From: Elysia marginata
Taxonomy: Eukaryota > Mollusca > Gastropoda > Plakobranchidae
Reading direction: 5' to 3'
NCBI GenBank assembly: GCA_019649035.1
Contig: BMAT01001966.1
Location: 1,060,905-1,082,783 of the forward strand
Length of the DNA: 21,879 bases
The notes under the pieces were generated by a model. It saw nothing but the letters and a program-made list of their open reading frames with translations, was not told the origin of the DNA and did no database searches. This document shows, one piece after another, positions 9,803 to 19,989 of this stretch (position 1 is its first letter; each line of letters starts with the position of its first letter). The translations under genes were made by a program, and so were the position numbers.

Positions 9803-10010
9803 TGAACAGAACATGGACAATATATGATTACAAAAAAATATTTACTGAATGATGTAAAAAGAGAGGAGACAAGGAAAACAGCTAGAGAAAGATGAAGCTT
9901 TACGAAAAGTGGATGAAAAACAAATATATGACATGTGATTAGAGAAAAAGAGTACAAGTAGAGCAATACAGATTGTAGGTAAAGGAGAGAAAGAGTGAGG
10001 TCAATAAAAT

Positions 10011-10012
<2 letters not shown>

Positions 10013-10043
<31 letters not shown>

Positions 10044-10160
10044 NNNNNNNNNNNNNNAGAGAGAGAGAGAGAGACAGACAGACAGAGATACAGAGAGACA
10101 GAGAGACAGAGAGAGAAATAGACAGACATACAGACAAACAGCGCGTGAGAGAGACATTAA
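10013..10160. repeat. (GA)n and (GACA)n array containing a 14-N gap
   Basis: A (GA)n run at about 10013-10043 is followed by 14 undetermined bases (10044-10057), more GA to about 10073, then GACA/GAGACA units to about 10139. The N run inside a dinucleotide array is most likely an assembly or base-calling gap, so the true array length is unknown. The exact 14-mer shared with 7851-7864 lies at 10136-10149. Confidence 0.95.
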
Positions 10161-10169
10161 GAGAAATGT

Positions 10170-13100
10170 CTTATGCTTTTGAAACATTTTTTTCATTAGA
10201 GATCAAGAAATCTCTCCATTCAGTGGAATGGAGAAGCTCAGTTTTCTAAGAAAACATAGCTACAACCCTTCAAAGTGGAAATCAGTGTTAACCAGCCTTG
10301 AATTCGAATGAAATTTTTTCATACAATTCTTCTAAATGTATTTTTTTTTATCATTCCGAAAAAAATCAATAAAAATATTTCCACCAATCCACGTCTATTT
10401 ACTGTCACAATTCTGCTAAGCTTGGTTTTAATATTTTTCTTACATAAAATGTAGATTTTTTTTCTAAATGTTCAATTCAACTTATGCAATGTGAAACCTT
10501 ATCTGCAGGAATTTATCGAGTTCCCACAAACCAGCCGCCACGGCGTGTTGTTGTTTATCACCATGACTCTAATATCAAACTTGATATGATAATGGCATAA
10601 CTAGAATAGTTATGACGCTACGAAATGTAAAAAAATTAACTTTCATGATTCAGGAGATCAAATTTAAAAACGCCTGTGTTTCGTTTGCCTTGACATTCTA
10701 ATGATCAAAATATCCTCATAAAATTATTCTGTATTCGCATTATGGAGATAATGTTATTTGTAATGTGAAATGTAGTCAGCTGGACTGATAAAGAACGTAG
10801 AATAGTTAAATACTCAAAAGCTGAAACAAAAAGAAGACATAGGAGACTCTTTCGTTTAGGAAGAGAAAGACGAATAGCGATACGATCAACCAAAAAAGTT
10901 CATAAAAAGATGGAGCATAGTAAAATCATTCTAAATACTCGAAAAGAAAAACAATAGGTAAGAAATATACTTTGAACAGTATAATTAAACTAATCCCCTA
11001 CACCATGTGAAGAGACATTAAGGGGTTAAAAGACGTTTGAATGGAGAAACAGAACTATGTCAACAAACGTAGATTTGAAGAGAAACATGACAAAATTGGA
11101 CACTGAGAAATTGTTAAATGTTGTATGATACAAATGTCAGCTTATAAGCGCGAGCGAAAGGCCGCACGCACATTTGTTTGCCAAGCCCAGTGCTGAAGCC
11201 TTAATTCTTGCAAGATAAGAAAGGTATACTCAGTTCTTTATTTACGCCCACAAAGAAATAATTTCAATTCTTAATAAACATAAACAGTGCTCTAACAGTG
11301 CTCTAACAGTTGATCTCAATTTTAACTCATGTTTTCTGAAATCTCTTGAACCTTTAATATATTATAGAGGAAAATATGAGAATTTTAAACTCAAACTGGG
11401 ATTTTTGTGTACTTAGTCGATGGTAAAACGATGGTAATGTTTTCAAGAAAACTAATTTGACTCATCCGGACTGTATAATTATCTCATTGCAGACATAAAA
11501 ACAAAAGTGCCATCTTCCTTTCCTATGTTTAGACGGCAGTATTGATTAAAGCCTCGGAGACCAAGAAGTCACTGTTAGAATTTATAAATAGTATGACCTA
11601 GGGAAACTCATTGCTTGATCTCCAATCTGGGAATGTAATTTGTGGGATGACAACAGCAGGTTTCAGACCCAGTCATGGCAAGCCGAGAGTTACTGTAACA
11701 TCAGCGGTGCTGCCCATAATCAAGTCGGGATCAATACGAGAAACTTTCTTGTGAACAAATGCACTCGAATGTCCGATCTCATTACAGTTTATTATGGATA
11801 AAAAGTGGCCTGTTTTCTCTGTACTATTTGTTTTCTGGAAACTAAGTTAAACGAGCCGGCAAAATGTAGTATTTAATTTTATTTCCTTGTGGCTTGAGAG
11901 AAAGCAATTCGAATTTTGACAACTGAAAACTTTTCCTTAACAATATCTATCTTAATGTTTGTAAACGCTGTATGCAGATTCTTGCCACGGGTGTTAAGTT
12001 ATATACGCTATTATATATTTTTTCTATGGATACGCTGGCAAGTGCTATACGTTAATCATTCTTTTGATAATTTTAACTTTATTTCTTTTGTTTCTGAGGA
12101 CCAACCACGAGTGACAACTCGGAGGTCTGTACCGATACATTTCGGACGCTTATAGAGCAAAAGGGTTGTTTCAAGCTCAAGAGATTCACAGAGGCACAGG
12201 TAGCGAAAACAACTAATTCAGGTAAAAGTTTTCACAAATAATTCGGATAACAATTCCTCACCCATACACGAACACTTTCATTGAAGCTTGTAAAACGAGC
12301 AGAAAACTATCAAAATCCGAATTGGCCACAGTCCAGCTACTCTGTAAAAGGAACAAAAAGTGAGAAATAATATAAAGATGCCCGAGCTTTCAAGGAGACA
12401 AGAAGAAGAAGACCTGATTTGTGTCGATTTTCTTAAACGTATGTCTAAAAGTATGCTGCCCGCTTATGCTTAATTACTGTTAATGTAATATCAATTTTTG
12501 AGTCGTATATTTAAGTATAATGAGTTAAGCGTCATAAAAGTTAGGATACTTTTTTGCGCCCACGCTATAGTCCCAAACCTATGCAAGGCAGAAAACAATG
12601 GCAATTACTCAATATCGATTCCGCATGCATGAAAATAATATTGTTGTAATTAAATTGTATATTGCGGTTAGTTCAAAGATGTGTGGGCATTAAACATTTT
12701 TCATTGGTATCCCGATAACTTCCCATTTCTAATCGGCACATTGATGCCTATTAACTGAGGCATTAGTCACAAGCTAAAATACTACATCACAACCTACGCC
12801 TTACATAAACAGGCTTCTGATTCCTATACTTTCTTTTTAGGGTACGCACTAAAAGTTATGAATTTTTAACATTGAGTGACATCAAACGCTGATGTTCGAT
12901 TCTCTCAACTAAACTTTTATTACAGGGCGTAGGTGTTCAGAAATAACAGACTGTAAGCAGCAACGCGTGAGTATGACGCGAACGTCTGTGGGTCTATTTT
13001 TAGAAACTGGTTTCATTATTTTTATAGTTTCCTCAATCTGCTTTCCCGATTTTCACGTACGCGTAGTGAGACACGGTGCGTGTGCTAAAGGTCTCTAATG

Positions 13101-13290
13101 TAATACAATATCTCCAGGTCAAGTTGTGGGTGGCGGGGTGCATTTTCACTCTGAAACATTGGTGACCTTATTGTTTTCTAAATATTACTGGAAGGTATCC
13201 GAGGAAACTCATGAAAAACTCAAGACATCATTGTTTTAAAATGGAGTCATTGACAAAGAATCAGTCATAGACTTTTTAGGGTTATCAGCA
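10170..13290. other. anonymous stretch with minor repeats
   Basis: No gene is recognised over about 3 kb. Small items seen: a 7-bp stem palindrome around ATCAAACTTGAT at 10572-10587; 2.6 copies of an 11-bp unit (AACAGTGCTCT) at 11283-11310; a 60-codon open piece at 11619-11798; and an inverted pair ACCTACGCC/GGCGTAGGT at 12791-12799 and 12926-12934. A 79-codon frame at 11916-12155 needs a TTG start and shows nothing recognisable. Confidence 0.5.
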
Positions 13291-13294
13291 GTAG

Positions 13295-13537
13295 GGACAG
13301 CGTGGCGGAGTGGTTAGCGCGTCGAACTCGACATCTGGAGGTGGCGGGTTCGAATCCCGACCATGCCATGTTGCAATTGCCTTGGGAAAGCAATTTACCC
13401 CAACTTTCCCCAGTCCACCCACCTGTAAAATATGTACCCAGCTATAATAGGCTTCAAAAGTACGGGTCTGCTGGGGCATTACGCTGAGTAACGAAGACAA
13501 ATTTCCCGAAAGGGCTTAATATAGTGTATAAAAATAA
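13295..13537 (+). mobile_element. tRNA-derived SINE with CORE-like body
   Basis: The head (about 13295-13368) looks like a tRNA. It has a perfect RNA polymerase III A box TGGCGGAGTGG at 13303-13313 and a B box GGTTCGAATCC at 13347-13357. The D-arm wording (gcgtggcggagtggtta) resembles Ser or Leu tRNAs, but the anticodon arm does not pair properly, so this is not a tRNA gene. The body at about 13381-13433 carries CTTGGGAAAGCAATTTA and CCCAGTCCACCCACCTG followed by TAAAAT, resembling the CORE block known from CORE-SINEs, including vertebrate MIR and octopus elements. The tail is AT-rich (tataaaaataaaaaaata). Internal A and B boxes would drive its transcription. The second copy of the body at 19770 supports its being a repeat. 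Confidence 0.75.
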
Positions 13538-13607
13538 AAAAATAGTGCAACGGATAGAGCGGTTGACCGCTATCCAAGAGGTCCCGGGTTCGATCCCTAG
13601 TCTAGGC
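13538..13607 (+). mobile_element. second tRNA-like SINE head
   Basis: Immediately after the A-rich tail of the preceding SINE comes another tRNA-like segment. It has a perfect A box TAGTGCAACGG at 13543-13553 and a B box GGTTCGATCC at 13587-13596. The wording 'caacggatagagcg' is reminiscent of Arg-type tRNAs, but the anticodon stem is mismatched and bases are missing from the acceptor side. It differs clearly from the first head, so it is not a tandem duplicate. The following sequence (to perhaps 13760) would be its body; I cannot set the 3' end. Confidence 0.65.
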
Positions 13608-14410
13608 AAGACTTTGTTTGCTCCCCACGTGCCGACTAACATGGGCTAACCAAAACAGTTCTCAGGATAATAAGATAGGACACTATACATAAAGTTGACG
13701 ACTATACGGCAGTCCTACCCAAAACTTGTAAAGAAGTAAGACAAAGCTCAGGGTTTGTTGTAGGTAAAATATTCGCCACTCTGCCTCAGTGACTAAGTTT
13801 CAATAGGGCGCTTTTCCTTTGACCTCGTCATGATCAAACTTGATCAGGCAGTTGAATATGGAGTAACAATAGGGCCACACAATCCACTCCAACATATTTG
13901 CGCAGCATCGTTTCCGTACAAACTAGCTATTCAGTTGCTCCCACATTAGACAAAGTCTGAGTATGAGGTGATAGTGTAAGGTGTAAGCAATGTTGTAGGA
14001 CCAACCTAAACTTTGGCTACTTCTTGAATGCGTAGGAAACTAATAGTGAAATGACCTCTGCCACCCAGCCTTCATGTTTATATAGCCTATGTAAGTAGCA
14101 TGGAGCTGTAGTGAGTAGATGGCTGAAAGAAAAATTTACTAACTAGTAAAGATATTCTTTCTCTCCATTGAGTGAAGTCAAGATACACGTTTGCATGTTT
14201 ATTCTAGAGATACTATCCTAGGAGAAACTATGTAGCCAAATGCAATAGGCATGTACATACAATAACAACAAAACAACCGCATCTATTCGATCACGAGCAA
14301 CATCTGACATAGGTAACACTACTACCCCTAAAGTAGGGTGAAATGGCAAATGTCCTCGCTCGGTAACGTAGGTAGTATTATCATGAGGTTAACAGACACC
14401 ATGCATTTCA
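13608..14410. other. unassigned stretch, probably repeat-derived
   Basis: This stretch follows the second SINE head. It has several short inverted repeats: TGATCAA-ac-TTGATCA at 13831-13846, CCCTA-aag-TAGGG near 14327-14339, and an imperfect pair 'ggtaacactactacc' / 'ggtagtattatc' at about 14311-14382. No open frame of note is present. Some of it is likely SINE body or a small non-autonomous element, but I could not define ends. Confidence 0.35.
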
Positions 14411-14602
14411 CAACAGAATTATTGACTGTTTAAATAAAAGTCATCATTGTACCTACGACACCGATGAATCGTTTTAAATGACAACGGTATTTTAAATACA
14501 ATTTAAATTAAATTTTAACCCGAACATTGATGCTGACAACAATCTGTATTCAACAAAAACACCTGAGAGCACTTTCCTCTAAACATTGACTCTATCAGCA
14601 AC

Positions 14603-14667
14603 AGGAAGAAGAAGAAGAAGAAAAAAAGAAGAGGAAGAAGAAGAAAGAGAAGAATAATAATAATTAT

Positions 14668-14748
<81 letters not shown>

Positions 14749-14803
14749 AAGAAGAAGAAGAAGAAGAAGAAGAAGAATAGCAACAACAACAACAGCAGCA
14801 GCA
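14603..14803. repeat. compound (AAG)n-(AAT)n-(AAG)n-(CAA)n-(CAG)n microsatellite
   Basis: Purine-rich AAG/GAGGAAG units (14603-14651) change to (AAT)n (about 14652-14719), then an uninterrupted (AAG)n (14719-14776), then CAACAACAACAA and CAGCAGCAG (14780-14802). Neighbouring blocks differ by single base changes in the unit. Minus-strand Leu/Ile and Ser/Tyr homopolymer frames are artefacts. Confidence 0.95.
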
Positions 14804-14819
14804 CAAAAATAACACATAA

Positions 14820-17750
14820 ATTTAAAACATACTTTTGGTTACGGTTTCCTGTAAAGCTACAACTGAAGAAAGAAACCTGTTTCGAAAATATTGCTTTTTA
14901 CTGTTGTGTTGTAATATTTGCAATAAAGAAAAAAATATCCACAGTTAGTACCAACTGACAAACTACTAGTCTAAGGCGTTATGTGGAGCATTGGAAGAAA
15001 TCTCACAGGGGTTTTTAAGTTGATTTACTTCGGAAAGCCAATGACAACTTGGGCGAGAAGTAATCATATAAAGCGCTCTTCAGACAGAAAGTTGAATTTC
15101 TTTTACAAATAATTCATATGCAACCAACATTTGGCAAGGACGTTTAGATTACTTTCCACTTGATTCTTTTCGTCTCTAAATAGGACAGACATATATTAAA
15201 AACACATGCCCTGAAAGACAACGTTTTTTTTTCATTCTTTAAACATTTCCAACACAAAAGGTGTCATAATTATCCCGTTTAGAAATTATTTCAAAGGTAA
15301 CGATTTACCAATCAAACTTCTATTACATACAGAACAACTACAGTTTGATCAAAAATGGATCATTTTTTCTGCCATTTTCCATTTGACGCATTGGCGATTA
15401 CAAACGCGCAAAAATTAAAATAGTTGCAGTTAAATTAAACACACACACAAAAAAATTAGCAAATGGGTGATGTAACCTTGTCATTAAATACTCAGAGAAA
15501 TATACAGTTGTCGTGACAAAGAAATGCAAGCTGTATATGAAAAACTTCTCTAGGTACTTTTGATAACATTGAGACACTAAATCTAGTTTTAAATTCTAGA
15601 TCGAAGCAAAATTGTACAGAGTTCTACCAAAGAAGTTGGAAAGCCAGCCAGACTGTATTAATAAAAGTAGGCCTATTTTTTTCAAATATGTGAAATGCGT
15701 CCTACAAAATTAGACGAATAGTAACACTAGGGCATTGTCGACTCGGAAACGGTCATATTGTGACGCCTTTCAAAATTTTTTTTGCTTATTGTTAGATTAG
15801 GGGATGGGGATACCTGTATAGATCTACCTTGTTTCTTTATAATTCATCTGAGCCCACGCATCTTTTTTATCACCTCGTGTAAAAGGGTGTACATGCTGTT
15901 TGCACTCTCTTTGCTTGGAGAAGAATTTTAATAAAGTTTGATGTCTCTTTATTATCATTTTTTCAACTTCCTTTTTTATCCATATCTGTTTTAAGCATTA
16001 TTTTATATGTTTTACGTTTGTTTTACACATTATAAAATAATGAACGCTGACACAATTGTTTACCCACTTTGATAAAGAATCAGTCTGTAAAAAATTGTAT
16101 GATTTCATATTGGGTCCAAAAAACAGCAGATATGCTAAATAAGATTTTTTAAGAATAACGATGACTATTGTTATGCATATTGCTTCTTTAAACTCATTCT
16201 TTTCTACACTGACCTTCCTTAATACTTGCCTGCTTCTTTCTATTTCTAGAAAAAAAAATAGTTTTTTTCTTAGACTCTTTTATAACTGCACTTTCCGCGT
16301 GAGCAATCATAAAATAATTCCTAGAAATATCATTCGCTTTTATAATAATTTAAAAATATTTCATAGAGTTTACAAGAACTTTAAATGAAACCTTTACAAC
16401 GTTAATAAAAACAAGGAAGAACGAATAAGCTGAATGAAGCGAATTAAAAATTTAGAGACGTAGAAAACATTTTTGACCCGGGGAATAAATTTCCAAACAT
16501 CAGATAATGTGAACAATAACAGTTCATTTTTGTTATTCGACTTGAACGTGGATTAAAAATAGTTAAGTATCATCGTTATCTTGCTTGTTTTAATTTGAGA
16601 TATATGATTGTGGAACATCTGAAGTATGACCTTCAAGAGCGCAGTTGTAAAGTCTCGCGCCAACGTCCTTCAGGTAATCCCCCTATCCCTAGCTTGAAAT
16701 ATGAAAGATTCATCAATTACAAATTAAGCCTTTTTGTAAACATACAGTTCTGTCGAAATGTGTTTTCTTAAGATGCTTATTATTTAGTAAATTCTGGCAT
16801 TAAAGATTGAGGCTAATTCTCTAGGCATGTGAGATAGATGAAAATGAAGCTCAAAGGACAATATCGACTCCCTTTTGGAAAAGATCGAGTTGTAAAAAAA
16901 AAAGCAATGTTTTAGTTTCTTCTTTATCAATCACTGAATGAGGAAAAAAGAAAAAGAATGGTAAAAATCGTTATATTTGCAAAGAACTACTTTCAGAGTT
17001 TCTACTCTTACGCATTGTATTCACCAGCCTTTTAGCATAGAGAGACTCCATTTCATTTAGATGGTGTCAATATTCCACTTCCACAGCGGTGAGTTCCTAC
17101 TTGCTTCAGTGCTTACTGATGTTTATACATCAACACTCAGGATTGGCGCCATGAAAGGGCCAGTCTCAGCAAGGACATTCGATACCAGATTAGTGGTGGA
17201 AAAATAAATTCGGAAGGTTAGAAAAACGTAGTGGAGGAGAAAACTTTTTGATGGAAATCGGCAATTGAGTTAACCAAGAGTGCATTCACCGAAAAAAAGA
17301 AGAGAGATACAAAGAGAAAACTAAAGATGAAACGCGATATGGAAAATCTATGATAGAGACAAAGACAACTCAAAGAATAGAAGAATAAAACTAATTTATT
17401 AGAAAGACACGCAAACTAACAGTTCAAACCTGATCAGGATCCTTGATACCAATAGCATCATTGTTACAATTTAAGCATATTAGGACGAATCCCTCAATTT
17501 AAGAGCTGGCGAGTTCATCAAATACATGTAATTTTCTATAATGACGAAGCGCCTGATAATGATGATGCGCTCCTACTCATGAAACGCACTGCAATTATCG
17601 CAGTAGACAAAGCAGCCGTTTACCGTCTTCACGTTCTAGAAGAATTATTAAGCAGCCAAACAGCTCGAGTTGTAGTTGCTGATGGTTCCAATTAAAGCTT
17701 TAAAATGTTTACACCTACTTGTACCCTGAAATTAATGCTACATAATCAGA
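14820..17750. other. anonymous AT-rich stretch
   Basis: I see no recognisable gene or element over about 2.9 kb. There is a short (CA)n at 15439-15449 and an isolated AATAAA near 15929 in an AT-rich context that is not informative. The 75-codon plus-strand frame at 16161-16388 has no motif. A 6-bp stem with a 4-base loop (TGATGT/ACATCA) lies near 17117-17132. Confidence 0.5.
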
Positions 17751-17839
17751 TAGAGCAAATAACAGTGACTAACAGCATTAACCCATCATCAGTGCGCCTC
17801 AAACCTGAAAATATTTTATTCAATACAAGGAAATGACAT

Positions 17840-18383
17840 AAACCCCCAATATAGGCACACTGCAACGGGATAAACAAAACCCTTTGTTAATCTGAACAAA
17901 CGCCCAAAGTAAAAAATAGTATAATTATGCTGATGACATTGACTTCATAGGAAAGAGCAACTTGTAAGGGAAATAGAACCGATTATTCAAAAGGAAAATT
18001 TTAAAGTTACTATAAACAAAACTGAACAAAAAAAAAATAAGAAAAAAATCCAGATAGCTGAAAAACAACCAGCAAAGATGGTTTACTATTAAAGACTTGA
18101 AGCGACATAATGCATCGTAAACACCTATCAAAGGTAGGACTGAATAAATTAGCACATATGGAACTGGAATGACCAATAACTCTCCCAGCGACATTAAATA
18201 ACGACCTTAAACACTACAAAACGAAAACATCAGAAAAACACCGAAGCAGATTTGGATAAACTCTTCACCATTGCTCAAAACCAAAATGAATGGATTTTCT
18301 TTCCTGCAGCTAAAACTAAAGCAATCGAACCTGCAGGGTCTTTTGATATTACTAGCGAAAGCCCTAAGGCAAGTAAGTCGAGA
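17840..18383 (+). mobile_element. fossil non-LTR retrotransposon fragment (second LINE)
   Basis: This is a plus-strand piece of a different LINE. NYADDIDFIGKSN (17923-17961) contains an intact YADD motif (17926-17937), the RT catalytic centre. It is soon followed by a TAA. After a frameshift, GLLLKT.SDIMHRKHLSKVG starts at 18080 and continues to LKHYKT near 18220, resembling the 'LGSLL....DI..RK.LA..A....L' block that follows YADD in such elements. After another frameshift, EADLDKLFTIAQNQNEW (to 18293) resembles the C-terminal 'L..IA.DR..W' end of ORF2. About 150 residues normally between these last two blocks are missing, so there is an internal deletion. Upstream sequence (17500-17840) may be earlier RT but does not align by eye. 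The clade is not assigned; wording differs from the L2/CR1-like element at 2488-5700. Confidence 0.7.
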
Positions 18384-18399
18384 TAAATGTAGGAACAAA

Positions 18400-19735
18400 T
18401 AAGTTTTTATCCGCTTCGCACTCTCTTAATAGCGTTCCAAACTTATACTAATGAGTAATAAAAAAATTCGGCTTGACAACTTTAAATGACAGAGAGAAGA
18501 AGGAATATAGTCCGTCTTTGACAATTATTTGCTCAATTGTATCTTAGCTTGTGCTTTTTGTTTTTTTTATGTTAAATGTATAAAATTTTGAACTTTGATT
18601 AAAAACCTCCTGTTATTGGAAAACAAGATAGGGGTTAATATAGATGATTTTTTTCAGAAGCAACAACCTTGGCGAGCTAATCTTATGGTTCGTTGTATAT
18701 ACTTGGCAGTACTTATATTTTAACATAATATATGCTTTTTATTTGTACTAATATAACTCTTTGCTCCTTTTCATTATACTAGTCATCTTATAGTTCAAAA
18801 AGTAATTGAAATTTCCATCGGCGTATTTTCATTTTCATATAAAGTTAGTGTCAATAAGCCGCATCAACAAGTTTCGTAAATCTTAAAACAAGAAAAAAGA
18901 TCTTTCCGTGTAAAGCAATGAGAAATAGTCACTTTCTTTGTGCGTGTACAATCTAGCATTGCGCTAGTGTCAACAGCTTCGAACCTAAAAACTCAACCTG
19001 CAGTTCCTTTCGAAACGGTCTTATTTATTTCAATCCCTACAAACAAATCAAGCTCTATATTATTGATTTCATACCTGGCCATGAGAATATCTGAGTGAAA
19101 TGAAAACCATAGATGGAAATCAAGACTACTTTTTTAACCCCATTAAACAATGCAGCCAATAGTTATGAAAACCACAATTATGAACAAGGACAGAAAGGCT
19201 TTCTACAAATGCTATTGGCGAGCTGTTCTTCATCAAAATGCATTGTATGCAAGATCTCATTCTAGTGCATAACCTTTCTTTTCATGACCTTGGTAAGTAT
19301 TGAACACTTGGAGCATTCTAATCAATATTCAAAAGAAATTGATGTTCTCCATGTAAGCATTTAAGACGTGTTTATTGTCCAGCTTTTCACATAAGCCCCT
19401 TTTATGTGGGATATAACTATAGTGCATAGCTTTCTGTACGTTGGATTGAATGGGCCATTTTTTTTCAATAATTAAAAACAGTAGTATAATTATGTCAGTG
19501 TGCCTCTTACTTTTCTTTTGTTCAAAAAAATCATTACAGTTTTCTGGAACTTTTATAGAAAATCAGTTATGGGCAAAGCGTTTAAAATTGTATCTTTGTA
19601 AAGTAATATAAATTCCTAAAGTATTCGATCTTGAAGACGTTCATTGCAATAGCGCATCTAACTCATGGTCCGGCAGTTGCGGATTCTGTTCGCTACTAGG
19701 ACTTATAATGGTTGTATTTGAATTAGGAAAGCAAA
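18400..19735. other. anonymous AT-rich stretch
   Basis: No gene is recognised. A donor-like sequence CTTGGTAAGT lies near 19290, but no matching exon or acceptor is evident, so no gene model is offered. Confidence 0.5.
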
Positions 19736-19736
19736 G

Positions 19737-19860
19737 GCAATTACATCATGAGACGTGATTATTTACACTTTCCTCAGTCCACTCATCTGTAAAATGGGTA
19801 CATGGCTAAAGGCAGTGTTTGGAATGTGTGGAATTTTATTATGTAAGCGCCTAACAATCA
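19737..19860 (+). mobile_element. headless CORE-like SINE fragment
   Basis: TTTCCTCAGTCCACTCATCT followed by GTAAAATGGGTAC (about 19769-19801) matches the body of the SINE at 13405-13438 with about 5 differences over 34 bases. No tRNA-like head with A and B boxes is visible upstream, so this copy looks 5'-truncated or eroded. The following 'atgtaagcgcctaacaa' (about 19840-19857) resembles the tail phrase of vertebrate MIR/L2-type repeats (gtaaagcgctta). Orientation is plus, like the first copy. Confidence 0.65.
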
Positions 19861-19989
19861 GTCGTACTATAATGCTCTGAAACATGAGTTGACTTTGCTT
19901 TGGTGTGTATTGGCCTGCTGAGGTAAACAATATTATGTAAAGTCTTGAGACTGTCTTCTGCGGTAGAAGACTAGAACCGTATTTGATAG

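Noticed and set aside
9442..10137. 231-codon minus-strand frame
   Set aside because: Dominated by Ser-Leu dipeptides from GA repeats and reads through the N gap; no domain.
13295..13368. Functional tRNA gene (Ser/Leu type)
   Set aside because: A and B boxes are good, but the anticodon arm does not form a proper 5-bp stem with a 7-base loop and the segment continues into a SINE body.
13285..13642. Short frames on both strands over the SINE region
   Set aside because: They lie across tRNA-derived heads and are explained by the SINEs.
10572..13846. Shared 12-mer ATCAAACTTGAT at 10574-10585 and 13833-13844 as a repeated regulatory site
   Set aside because: A shared 12-mer is expected several times by chance in 22 kb of AT-rich DNA, and the flanks do not match.
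14515..14817. Two minus-strand frames of 100 and 78 codons
   Set aside because: Homopolymer Leu/Ile and Ser/Tyr strings from the compound triplet repeat.
19280..19300. Splice donor-like CTTGGTAAGT as evidence of a gene
   Set aside because: No convincing coding exon precedes it and no acceptor pairs with it; such motifs are common by chance.
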